Part shown: positions 13,901-25,900 of the stretch, in pieces
Position numbering within the stretch: the stretch's first letter is position 1
How the letters are laid out: every line of letters starts with the position of its first letter
NCBI GenBank assembly: GCA_964565925.1
Contig: CAZMGV010000017.1
Span: 1-64,000, forward strand
Length of the DNA: 64,000 nt
Direction: 5' to 3'
Source of the DNA: CAZMGV01 sp964565925
GTDB taxonomy: Bacteria; JAGRBM01; JAHCIT01
Notes under the pieces: model-generated
What the model saw: only the letters and a program-made list of their open reading frames with translations
Databases searched by the model: none
What the model was told of the DNA's origin: nothing
Program-made: the position numbers and the translations under genes

Positions 13901-16900
13901 GGTTCGGGTCGGTTCCGGTATCGGTCGAAGATACGTATATACCGGTGACGGTTTCATATCCGTCCCAGATCCCGTCGCCGTCCGTATCGATACTGCCCGG
14001 ATTCGTACCGGTGTCGTACTGGCCGGCCCAGGTGCCTGTGTTGGTTTCGTACAGGTCGGGGATGCCGTCGAGGTCCGTGTCGGTGAACCCGATATTGCCG
14101 AAGGTCACGGTGCTGGCGCTCCAGTGGGCGTCCACCGAATAGAAGTTCGGATACGAGCTGCCGAGCGTCAGAGTCGCGTCGTAGGTGCCGTCCGAATTGT
14201 CGGTTACGCCGCTCAGGCTGGCGCCCGTGCCGGAGGCGACGTTCATCGTAACGACTGCGCCCAGGATTCCGTTGCCGTACGTATCGGCGAGATTCACCAC
14301 CAGAGGGGCGGCTGCCGCGCCCGGATCGACGCGCTGGTTGTCGCCCGAAACCATCGTGAAGGCGGACGGCGCCGCCGGGTTGACCGTCACAGTCACCGGA
14401 CCGCCCGAATAGAAGAGGCCGCCGGCCGAAAGCTCGATCTGCTTCGTCCCGGCTGTCGTCATGGACAGGTCGCTGAAGGTTGAGGTCCCCGCGGTCGTGA
14501 ACACCGGGTTCGTTCCGCTGATCGACCCCGTGCCCGAGAACAGGTACACCCCGACGGCCTCGCCGGGCAGGAGCGTCGGATTGCCCCAGAAGTCCTGGAC
14601 TTCCGTATCGAAACTGGACCAGGTCGCACCGGCCGTGACCGGCGTCGACGGGGTCGTGACAAAGGTGATGTAGTAGCTGGCGCCCGGCTGAACGGTGATG
14701 TTCTGCGTCGGCGCATCGGTGAGCAGCGGAGAGGTCGCCTTCACCTGGATCGGTTCCGCCGTCCGGTAGGTGATGTCCGAGAAACTGGCCGACGCCACGG
14801 TCCCGAAATTGAGCGTGCCGCCCAGCGAATCCGAGCCGCTGACAAGAACCAGGTCGATGTCGACGAGGTTGCCGGTCAGGTTATTGTAGAAGTCGGCAGC
14901 CGCCGCGCTGAAAGCCGGCCACGTATTGTCGGCGTTCTGGGTAGCCGAGGGCGTCGCGGTCCAGACGACCTTGGCGTCGGCGCCCGGGTCGATATCGAAC
15001 GGATTGGAGGTTGCCGGTGTGATTACCGGAACCGAGGTCGCTTCCAGCGCGTAGTTGGTCGAGACTTTGTCCAGATGGACGTTGGAGAACAGTGCCGTGC
15101 CCGACGATGCCATTACTGTTGTTCCGCCCGGGATCGTGAGTGTCGAGCCGCCCGGGTTCGGATTGATCGCCAGAGTGACATTGGTCGTGCTGTCGGTGGT
15201 CACTGTGTTGTTGAACGCGTCCTGGATCTCCACCGTCACGGTCGACATCTGGTCGTCCGCCGTCTGGGTGACCGGCTGGAGAACGAATGCCAGATGATCG
15301 GCGCTGCCCGGGTTGATAGCGAAGTTGTTTGACTGGACCGACAGGGACGTCGCCGCCTGGTCGGCCTGCAGCTTCTTGAGGCCGGTCGTCGTGATCCGGA
15401 CATTGTCGCCGGCCGTGTAGGCCGCGACGCCTGCCGTCGGGGTTACCGTCAGATTGCCCAGCAGCGGTCCGGCGCCTGAATACAGGCTGAGCACGATATT
15501 GTCTGCCGAACCGGTGCCCGTCGTTACCGCGTTGCCATAGGTATCGCGGACTTCCACAACCGGGAGCAGCGCCGCTCCGGCGCTCGTCGGGCTGGACGGC
15601 TGCGTCGTGAACACGAGCTGGGTTGCCGCGGCGTTATTGATGGTGAACGGATTCGAATCAGCCGTCAGCAGCGTATTGGCCTGCGTCGCCCGGATGGTCT
15701 TGGAGCCGGCCAGCGTCAGGTTGACTGCTTCCGTCGCCGTGAAGCTCACCATGCCGGCGACCGGCGCCTTGACGAGCGTACCGTTAAGAGTGCCGGTTCC
15801 GGACTGCAGACTCAGCGTAATGTTGTCGGCGGAACCCGGACCGCTCGTCACCACGTTGCCGTAGGTGTCGCGCACCTCGATATCCAGGAGGATATTCCCA
15901 CCCGCGGCTGTCGGGTCGGCCGGCTGCGTCGTATATACCAGCTGCGTGGCAGCAGCCGGATCGACCGTGACATTCACCGGTCCGCCCGCGTAGGTCAGAC
16001 CCGGCGCGAACAGGTCGATCTGCTTGGCCCCGGCCGTCGTCATGGAGAGGTCGCTGAACGTCGAAGTCCCGGCGGTCGTGAGAACCGGATTCGTGCCGCT
16101 GATCGAGCCCGATCCGGAGATCAGGTTGACCGTCACGGACTCGCCGGCCAGGAACGTGGGGTTACCCCAGTTGTCCTGGACTTCCGTATCGAAGCTCGGC
16201 CAGGTCGCGCCGGCGGTCACCAGCGATGACGGTGCCGTGGCGAAAACGATATAGGTGTACAGACCCGGCTGGACGGTGATGTTCTGCACCGGCGCGTCGG
16301 CAAGCAGCGGCGAGGTCGCCTTCACCTGAATCGCTTCCGCCGTCCGGTAGGTGATGTCCGAGAAACTGGCCGACGCCACGGTCCCGAAATTAAGCGTGCC
16401 GCCCAGCGAATCCGTGCCGGTCACGAGCACGAGGTCGAAGTCGAGCAGGCTACCGGTCAGGTTGTCGTACTGGTCGGCACCCGCCGCCGAGAACGACGCC
16501 CACGTATTGTCGGCGTTCTGGGTTCCCGAAGGCGGCGTCGTCCAGACGACCTTCGCGTCAGCACCGGGATTGATATCGAAAAGGTTCGACGTCGCGCCGG
16601 CATACGCAGGGGCGGATACCGCCGAGAAGTTATAGTTCGTACCCGTCTTGTCCAGATGCACGTTCGTAAAGGACGCGACACCGGCCGTCACAGTCACCGG
16701 ATTGGTATCGACGGACAGGGTCGACCCGCCGGTGTTGTTCTGAATTGCCAGCGTGATACTGGTGGTGCCGTCAGAGGTCACGACGTTGCCATAGGCGTCG
16801 AGAACCTGGACCGTAACGGTCTGGGTCTGGTCGGCTGTCTGCGTCGCCGGCTGGGTACCGAAGGCGAGTTGACTGGCCGCGGCCGGATTGATCGTGAAGC

Positions 16901-19900
16901 CGGCCGACTGGACCGACAGGGATGTCGCCGCCTGTGCAGCCTGCAGGGTTTTCAGGCCCGCCAGATCGATATTGAGGTTATCCCCCGCCGTGACCGTCGC
17001 CACACCGGCGACCGGGGTGATCGTATTGTTGCCGCCCAGCGTACCTGTACCGGAATAAATGCTGATCAGGATCGGCGCCGTGGCCCCGACGCCCGTCGTC
17101 ACCGTGTTCCCGTTCACGTCCCGGACCCCGATAACCGGCAGGAGCGCGGCCCCTGCCACTGTCGGATCGGCGGGCTGGGTCGTAAAGACGAGCTGAGACG
17201 GCGCGCCGTGGGTAATCGTGAACGAGCTGGAATCCACCACTCCGACGACTGACGACGCACGCAGGGTCTTGGAGCCGGTCAGGTTGACGTTCAGCGACGG
17301 GAACGTCGCCACACCCGCCGTGGCCGGGAAAGCGCTTCCGCCGGTCAGGGTCCCGGTCCCGGTCAGGAGTGTGAGTCCGATACTGTCGGTCGAATCGGGA
17401 CCCGTGTCGACGAGGTTGTTGTACTGGTCGTAGATCTCGACCGTGGCCGAGAAGGTGGAATCCGCCGCGCCGCCCGTGGGTTGCGGATTGAAATCCATGT
17501 GGGTCGCTGCGCCGTGGGTGACGTTAAAGGTGCCCGAATCGGCGTTCGCGAGTCCGCCGGCGGAACCGCGCAGGGTATAGCCGTTGCCCGCCTTGTCGAT
17601 GCTCACGCCGGTGAACGTCGCCACACCGTTGGTGACGGTAAGCGGATTCGCAGTCCCCACACCGAGCGAACCACCGCCCGCGTTGTTGAGTATCGCCAGC
17701 GTGACCTGGGTCGTATTGTCCCCGGCAAGGAGGTTGCCGTTGGCGTCTTCCACCAGGAATTCGACGGTCTGCGAGCTGTCGGCGTCGGAATCGACCGGCG
17801 AGACCGAATAGACGAGCTGTGTCGCCACGCCTGGACCGATGTCGAACCCGCTCGAGACGGCCTGCGTATAGGCCGGCGCCGAGGTTGCCTGCAGCGTGTA
17901 ACCAGATCCGGTCTTGTTCACGTTTACAGACGGGAAATTGGCAATACCGTTGATCACGGTGACGGCGGTTCCGCCCGTCAGCGTCGCGCTGCCGGGGTTG
18001 CTCAGGAGCACCAGCGCCACCTGGGTCGAGTTGTCCCCCAACACCAGATTGTCGCCCGCGTCCCGCACTTCCACATCCAGCGACTGCGACTGGCTGGCCG
18101 TCTGGTTAGTGGGCTGGGCCGAATAGGCAAGATGGTCCGGGGCGCCGTGGGTGATGTCGAAGGTGCTCGACATTCCCGGTGACAGCACCGGAACCGACGT
18201 GGCGCCTAGCCGGTAGGCGACGCCGACCTTGTCGAGCCGGATGTTTGTAAACGTCGCAATTCCGTTCGAAACGGTGACCGTGGCCGAGTCCACCGTCAGC
18301 GAGGCACCGCCCGGATTGACAGCGATACCGAGAGTGATCTGGGTGCTGTTGTCTCCGGTTTCGATATTGCCGGCAAAGTCCCAGATCTCGACGGTGACCG
18401 ATCCGAGCAGCTGGTCGGTGGTCTGGTTTACCGGCTGCACACCGAAGATCAGCGACTGGGGAGCGCCGGGGGTGATATTGAAGGGATTTGATACCTGGGT
18501 GCGGATTCCGTCATCCGCTTGCAGCGTATATCCGGTACCGGTCTTGTCGAGATTCAGGTCGGTAAACGACGCAACCCCCGCCACCGCCGCCTTGGCGGTC
18601 GTTCCGGTCAGGCCTGCCGAACCGGGATTGTTCTGGATGGTCATCGTGACCATCCGGGTGGAGTCGGGCCCCGTGGTCACGGCATTCCCATGCGCATCCC
18701 TCACTTCGACATTCAGGGTGACCAGCTGATCGGCCGCCGAATCGGCCGGCTGCAGCGTGTAGACCAGCTGGGTCGCCGCCCCGTGCGTGATATTGAAGGC
18801 GCCCGAGATCGCCTGCGTCAGCACCGGTGCGGACGTCGCCTTCAGCGTGTAGCCGGCGGCAACCTTATTGATGTTCACCGAAGAAAATACCGCCTGGCCT
18901 GACGACGCCTGCGTCGCCGTTCCGCCCGAAAGCGTCGCCGCCCCGGCGGAGGCGTCGTTCTGGAACGCGAGGGTCACAAAGGTCGAGTTGTCGCCCGTCA
19001 CCACGTTTCCGTTGGCGTCGAGAATCTGGACCGTGATCGACTGCGTCAGGTCCGAAAGCTGGTTCAGCGGCGTACCCAGGAACGCGAGCTGCGTCGGCGC
19101 ACCCGGCGTGATGTCGAACGTGTTGGACGTAGCCGCCGTCAGCACGGGGGACGACGTCGCCTGCAGGGTGTAGCTGGCGCCCACCTTGTCCAGATGGACA
19201 TTGGTGAAGGTCGCCGTGCCGCTCGAAGCCGTCACCGTCGTGGTCGAGGTGGCCGACAGGGCCGACCCGCCCGGATTGTTCAGGATGGCGATCGTCACCT
19301 GGGTCGTGTTGTCGGTAGTGACGAGATTGCCCGACACGTCCTGCACGTCAACGGACACAAACGCGGTCGAACTGTCCGCGTCCTGGTTCTGCGGCTGGAG
19401 GTTGAAGACGAGCTTGGAGGCCGCACCCGAGGTGATGTTGAACGGGTTGGTGGTGACCGGAGTCAGGATCCCGCTCGTCGCCTGCAGCGTATAGCCCGAG
19501 GCCGCCTTGTCGAGGCTGAGGGGGCCGTAGTTCAGCACGCCGCCCGATGCCGCAAGGGTAGTACTGCCGGACAGTACCGACCCGCCAGGATTGTTCTGCA
19601 GGGCGATCGTAATGCTGGCGGTCGCCCCAATACCCGTATCGACCAGGTTTCCGCCGGCGTCCAGCACATGAACCGTGATCCCGATATTCCCGTTCGCCGC
19701 GATGTTCTGGCCGTTCGACGGCTGGGCCGAGTAGGCGAGCTGAGTCGCGGCACCGTGCGTGATATTGAACGACGAAGAGGTCGCCGGGGTAAGGACCGGC
19801 GCCGAGGTCGCCTGCAGCGTGTAGCCCACTCCCGCCTTGTCGATATTCAGCGAACTGAAACTGGCGATGCCGCCCGACACCGTCACCGGCGAGCCGCCGG

Positions 19901-22900
19901 TCAGAATGCCGCCGCCCGCGTTGTTCTGGATGGCTAGCGAGATCTGTGTCGTGTTGTCCGAGGTGACCAGGTTCGTATAGGCGTCGAGCACCGAAACGGA
20001 GACGGTAGCGATGGATGCGTCCGCGGCCGTATCGACCGGCTGGACCATGAACGACAGCGCATTGGGCGCGCCGGGGGCCACGTTGAAGGAGCTGGAGACA
20101 CCGGCCGTCAATACACCCGACGTCGCCTGCAGCGTGTAGCCCGTGCCGGTACGGTCCAGATGGACGCCCGTGAACGTCGCCACGCCGCCCGTGACCGTCA
20201 CCGGATTCGTGGTGGCCGTCAGCGTCGCACTGCCCGGATTGGTGCCGATCGCCAGCGTCACGGAGGTCGAATTGTCCGACGTTATGGGGTTATTGCTCAC
20301 GTCGCGCACTTCGACCGAGACGGTCTGGGTGCTGTCGGTATCGGTGTTCGACGGCTGCAGCACGAAGCTCAGGTGATCGGCCGCGCCCGCCGTGATGTTG
20401 AACGGATTCGAGGTCGCCGCCGTCAGGATCCCGCTGGTCGCCTGCAGCGTGTAGCCCGTGCCGGCAATGTCGAGGCTCAGGTCCGTGAAATCCGCCTGCC
20501 CGCCCGATGCGGCGACCGGAGTCGTGCCCGACAGCGTCGATCCGCCCGGGTTGTTCTGGATCGCCATGCTCACGCTCGCCGTCGAAGACGGGCCCGTTGT
20601 CACCAGGTTGGAGTACTGGTCGAGGATCTGGACCGACGTGAGCACCGTCTGGTTTGCCGGGCTGCTGGACGGCTGGGTCGAGAAGGCGAGCTGGTACGCC
20701 GCGCCGTGGGTGATATTAAACGCACCGGTCGTGGCCGCCGTGAGCACGCCGCTCGTCGCCTGCAGCGTGTAGCCCGCGCCGGTCTTGTCCAGATGCACCG
20801 TACTGTAGGTGGCGATGCCGCTGCTGACGGCCAGATTCCCGCCGCCCAGCAGCGTCGAGCCGCCGGCGTTGTTCAGGATCGCCAGCGTAATCAGCGTCGA
20901 GCTGTCGGTGGTGATCAGGTTGGCGTTGGCGTCGTAGATGCCGACAGCCACCGTCTGTGTCTGGTCGGCGGTGACGTCAGCCGGCTGGGTCGTCACCTGC
21001 AGGTTCGTCGGGGCACCGGGCGTGATATTGAACGCGTTCGTCGTCACCGGCGTCAGCACCGGCGACGAGGTCGCCTGAAGGTCATAGCCCGTGCCGGTCT
21101 TGTTTAGGTTCACCGACGGGAACGAGGCGAAGCCGCCCGACGCCGTCACCGGTCCGCCGCCCGTGAGCGTCGAACCGCCCGGATTGGTCTGGATCGCCAG
21201 CGTCACCTGGGTCGTGTTGTCGCCGGTGACGAGGTTGCCGTTCACGTCGAAGACACCGATCGTGACCGGTTGCGTCTGGGTCGAGGTCTTGCTGACCGGC
21301 TGGCTCGTCACGAGCAGCTGGGTCGCCGTGCCCGGGTTGATGTTGAACGCACCCGAGACGCCCATCGACAGCGGGTTGGCCACCGCCTGGATGATGTAGC
21401 CCGCGCCGGCCTTGTCCAGATTGAACGACGGGAACGTCGCCACACCGGCAACGGCCGCCAGCGGTCCACCGCCCGAAATCGTCGACCCGCCCGGGTTCGT
21501 CTGCAGGAAGATCTGCACGCTCTTGGTCGCGTCAGGACCGGTCGTGACCGTGTTGTTGTACTGGTCGAGCACCGTCACGCCGAGCGACTGGGTCTGGTCG
21601 GCGGCGGCCGTCGCCGGACCGGTCGTGAAACTCACATGCGTCGCGTTGCCGTGGGTGATGTTGAACGAGGCCGACGTGGCCGCCGTATAGACCGGTGACG
21701 AGGTCGCCTGCAGCGTATAGGCCGCACCCACCTTGTCCAGATGGACGTTCGTGAAGGTAGCCGTACCGCCCGAGACCGTGACGGTCGCCGAAGGCGCCAC
21801 CGTGAGCGTCGAGCCGCCTGGGTTGTTCAGGATCGCGATCGTCACCTGTGTTGTGCTGTCGCCCGTGACGACGTTGCTGCTCGCGTCCTGCACCTCGACC
21901 GTGACAGACGGAGTCGAATTGTCCGCCGTCTGGTCCGCCGGCTGCGCGTTGAACGCGAGCTTCGTTGCCGTGCCGGGGGTGATGTTGAACGTGCCGGAGG
22001 TCGCCGCCGTCAGCACCGGGGACGACGTCGCCTGCAGCGTGTAGCCCGTGCCGGTCTTGTTCAGGTTCACCGCGCTGAACGTCGCCACGCCACTCGACGC
22101 CGTCACCGGCCCGCCGCCCGTCAGCGTCGAGCCGCCCGGATTCGCCAGGATGGCGAGCGACACGCTCGTCGTGCTGTCGGTGGTGACGACGTTGTTATAG
22201 GTATCGAGAATCTGGACGCTGACCGACTGGGTCTGGTCCGCGGCCTTGTTCACCGGGCTCGAGGAATAAGCCAGGTGGGTCGCCGCGCCGGGCGTGATGT
22301 TGAACGCGCCCGAGGTCACCGGCGTCAGCACCGGGGTCGAGGTCGCCTGCAGCGTGTAGCCCGTGCCGGTCTTGTTCAGGTTCACCGCGCCGAACGTCGC
22401 TACGCCGCTGGACGCCGTCACCGCTCCGCCGCCGGAGAGCGTCGAGCCGCCCGGATTCGACACGATGGCAAGCGAAACGCTCGTCGTGCTGTCGGTCGTC
22501 ACGATATTGCTGTTCGCGTCAAGGATGTTCACCGTCAGCGACTGGGTGGCGTCGGCGGCCGTGTTCGACGGATTCGCCAGCAGCGCCAGGTGGGTGGCCG
22601 TACCGGGCGTGATATTGAACGTGTTCGAGGTCGCCGGTGTATAGACCGGAGACGACGTCGCCCCCAGCGTGTAGCCGTTGCCGGTCTTGTTCAGGTTCAC
22701 GTTCGTGAAGGTGGCCGTGCCGCCGGAAACGGTGACCGTCGTCGAGGCCGCCGTCAGCGTCGAGCCGCCCGGGTTCGTGCCGATCGCCAGCGTCACGCTC
22801 GTCGAGTTGTCGCTCGTGACGACGTTGTTCGAGGCGTCGCGCACCTCGACCGTGACCGACGCCATCGACTGGTCGGCGGTCTGGGTGACCGGCTGCACGG

Positions 22901-25900
22901 CGAAGGCGAGCTGGGTCGCCGCACCGGCCGTAATGTTGAAGGCGTTCGAGGTCTTATTGAAAGACCCGTCTCCGGCCTGCAGCGTGTAACCGGTGCCAGA
23001 CTTGTCGAGGCTCACGCCCGTGAACGCCGCCACACCCGCAACGGCCGCCTGCGGGCCGGCGTACGCGAGGGTCGAACCGCCCGGGTTGTTCAGGATCGTA
23101 AGGCTGACGGTGCCGGTGGAGGCCGGGCCCGTCGTCACCACGTTGCCGTACTGGTCCTGAACCTGGACCGTCGTATTGAACGTCTGGTTGGCGGCGCCGC
23201 CTGCCGGCTGGAGCGAGTAGACCAGCTGGCTCTCGGCGCCGTGCGTGACATCGAAGGTGTTCGATGTCGCGAGCGTCAGCACGCCGCTCGTCGCCTGCAG
23301 CGTGTAGCCCACCCCGACCTTGTCCAGATGCGTCCCGGGGAAAGAGGCCAGACCCGAAGCGGCGGTGGCCGGGTTCGGACCGGACATCACCGCGAGCGTC
23401 GAGCCGCCCGGGTTCGTGCCGATCGCCAGCGTCACCGCCGTCGTATTGTCGCCCGTCACCCGGTTGAAGTTCGCGTCCACCACTTCGGCCGTGACGAGCT
23501 GCGTGTTATCGGCGTTGATCGCCGAGGGCTGGGTGACGAAGTTGAGCGCCGACGCCGCACCCGGCGTGATATTGAACGTGCCGGAGATCGCATCCGGAAT
23601 GACGCCTTCGATCGCCCGCAGCGTGTAGCCGGTGCCCGTGACGTCGATATTCACGCTCGGGAACGTGACGACGCCCGCCGACGGGAACGTCGAGCCGCCG
23701 CCCGAGATCGCGGCGGCGCCCAGGCTCGGGTCCGTCTCGATGATCAGCGAGACCGGAGTCGCCGCCGTCGTGGCGATATTGCCGTACTGGTCGTAGATAT
23801 TGACCGTGACCGCCTGGGTCGCCGTCGAGGCCGTGTTCACCGGGCTGTTGAAGAAGCTCATGTTCGCCGGGACGCCGGACGTGATGTCGAAGGACGAGGA
23901 AGTCCCGGGCGTGCTCGATCCGTCCTGGGCGCGCAGCGTGAAACCGGTGCCAACCCGGTCCACATGGACCGACGGGAAGAGCGAGACGCCGGCCGTCGGC
24001 GCCACGGCCGAATTGCCCGTGAGCGTGGCGGCTCCGGCGGTCGGGTCGTTCTGGAAACTGAGCGAGATCGGCGCCGACGCCCCGGTGACGACGTTGCTGA
24101 ACTGGTCTATCACCGTCACCGCCACCGACATCGTGTTGTCCGTGGTGGTGCTGGCCGCCGGCTGGGTCGTGAACACCAGCGACTGGGTCGCCGACGGGTT
24201 TACCGTCAGCGGCACCGGGGCCGACGCAGTCAGTACGCCGGAGGTCAGCTGGACCGTGATCGCTTCGGCCACCGTGTATCCGATGCCGCTGAACGAGACG
24301 ACGCCGCCGGACGCCGCCACCGTGGTCGTGCCGGTGAGCGTGCTCGAACCAGTCACCACCGCCACCGTCACGTTCGCACCCGACGCGGTCAGGTTGTTAT
24401 TGGCGTCCAGGATCTGGCCCGTGAACGTCGCCCAGGCCGTGCCGGCGGTCTGCGGGCCGGTCGGCGCGGAGAGGAACGTCACCTTGGCCGGCACGTCCGG
24501 CGAAATGTTGAAGGACGACGAATCCGCCGGGAACAGAGCCCCGGAACTCGCGCGCATCACGTAGCCCGAGGCCGCCTTGTCGAGGTTCACGCCCGTGAAC
24601 GCCGCCACACCGCCCGTCACCGTCTTGGACGTTCCGCCGGAGACCGTCAGCACGGACGGGCCGGGGTTGGTCGAGAGCGACAGCGTGATCGACGACGTAT
24701 TGTCGGTGGTCTCCAGGTTGCCGTACTGGTCGACGATGGTCGCGGTGACGTTCTGGGTCGCCAGCGAGGCCACCGAGCCCGGCTGCAGCGTATAGGCCAC
24801 ATGGTGCGCCGCGCCGGCCGTGATATTGAACAGGTTCGAGTTGGCTGGCGCCGGTCCCGCCGCCGCCGCATGCAGCTGGTACCCGTTGAACGCCTTGTCC
24901 ACGTTCACGTTATTGAACGTGGCGACACCGCTGCTGGCGGTGCCGGGGTTGACCGGCACGGTCAGGGTCGCGGCTCCGGCCGACGGATCGGTCTGGAACG
25001 ACAGGGTCACCTGGGTCGCGTTGTCGGCGATACACACGTTGCCGGAGGCGTCCAGCACCTGCACGTCGACAGTCTGCGTCGCGTCGGCGTTCGTGTTGCC
25101 GGGCTGCGTGCTGAAGGCGAGCTGGGCCGGGACACCCGCGGAGATGTTGAAAGTGTTCGACGTCACCGGCGTCAGCACCGGCGACGACGTCGCCTGCAGC
25201 GTGTATCCCGAGCCGGTCTTGTTCAGGTTCACGGACGGGAAGCTCACGCTGCCGCCCGACGCGGTGGTCGCCGTGCCGCCCGAGAGCGTCGAGCCGCCCG
25301 GATTTGCCACAATCGCCAGCGTCACGCTGGTCGTGCTGTCGCCCGTCACGATGTTGCTGTTGGCGTCCAGAATCCGGACCGTGAGCGCCTGCGTCTGGTC
25401 GGCGGTCTTGTTCACCGGCTGGGCCAGGTAGGCGAGCTGGGTCGCGGCGCCCGGCGTAATGTTGAACGCACTGGACGCCGCGTCCGTCACGAACGTGTCG
25501 GTCGCGTTCAGCGTGTAACCCGTGCCGGTCTTGTTGATGTTGATGTTGGTGAAGGCCGCCACACCCGAGGACGGGATTGCCGGGCCCGAGTAGCTGAACG
25601 TCGCCGCGCCCGCCGACGGATCGTTCAGGATCGAGAGCGAAATCGAGTTCGTGGCGCCGGTCGCCACGTTGCCGAACTGGTCGTAGACGGTGACGGTGGC
25701 GCCCTGAAGCGCCGTCGAGCTGACGCTGCCGGGGTTCGCCGTGAACTGCAGGTGGTGCGGACCAGCAGGCGTGATGTTGAATGTATTGGTCGTGGCCGCC
25801 GTCAGGATGCCGCTCGTCGCCTGCAGCGTGTAGCCGGTGGCGACCTTGTCGAGACTGACGCCCGTGAACGCCGCCACGCCGGCGACAGCCGCCTGCGGGC

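Larger units (their letters stand above)
2090..14075 (-). repeat. Thrombospondin type-3-like Ca-binding linkers between propellers
   Basis: Blocks of DxDxDG repeats (DTDGDGLxDGxE, often with TGTDPxxxD) lie at about 14075-13665, 12480-12330, 11165-10600, 9430-9260, 8100-7600, 6425-6180, 4950-4800, 3540-3490 and 2185-2090, so one lies on each side of every propeller block. In many of them the last repeat is a variant, DGLCDG followed 5-8 residues later by a second Cys (for example GLCDGKLVTGSCAG), which probably forms a disulfide at the linker/propeller junction. TSP3 repeats are known to bind calcium and stiffen extracellular proteins; the same role is inferred here. Confidence 0.8.
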
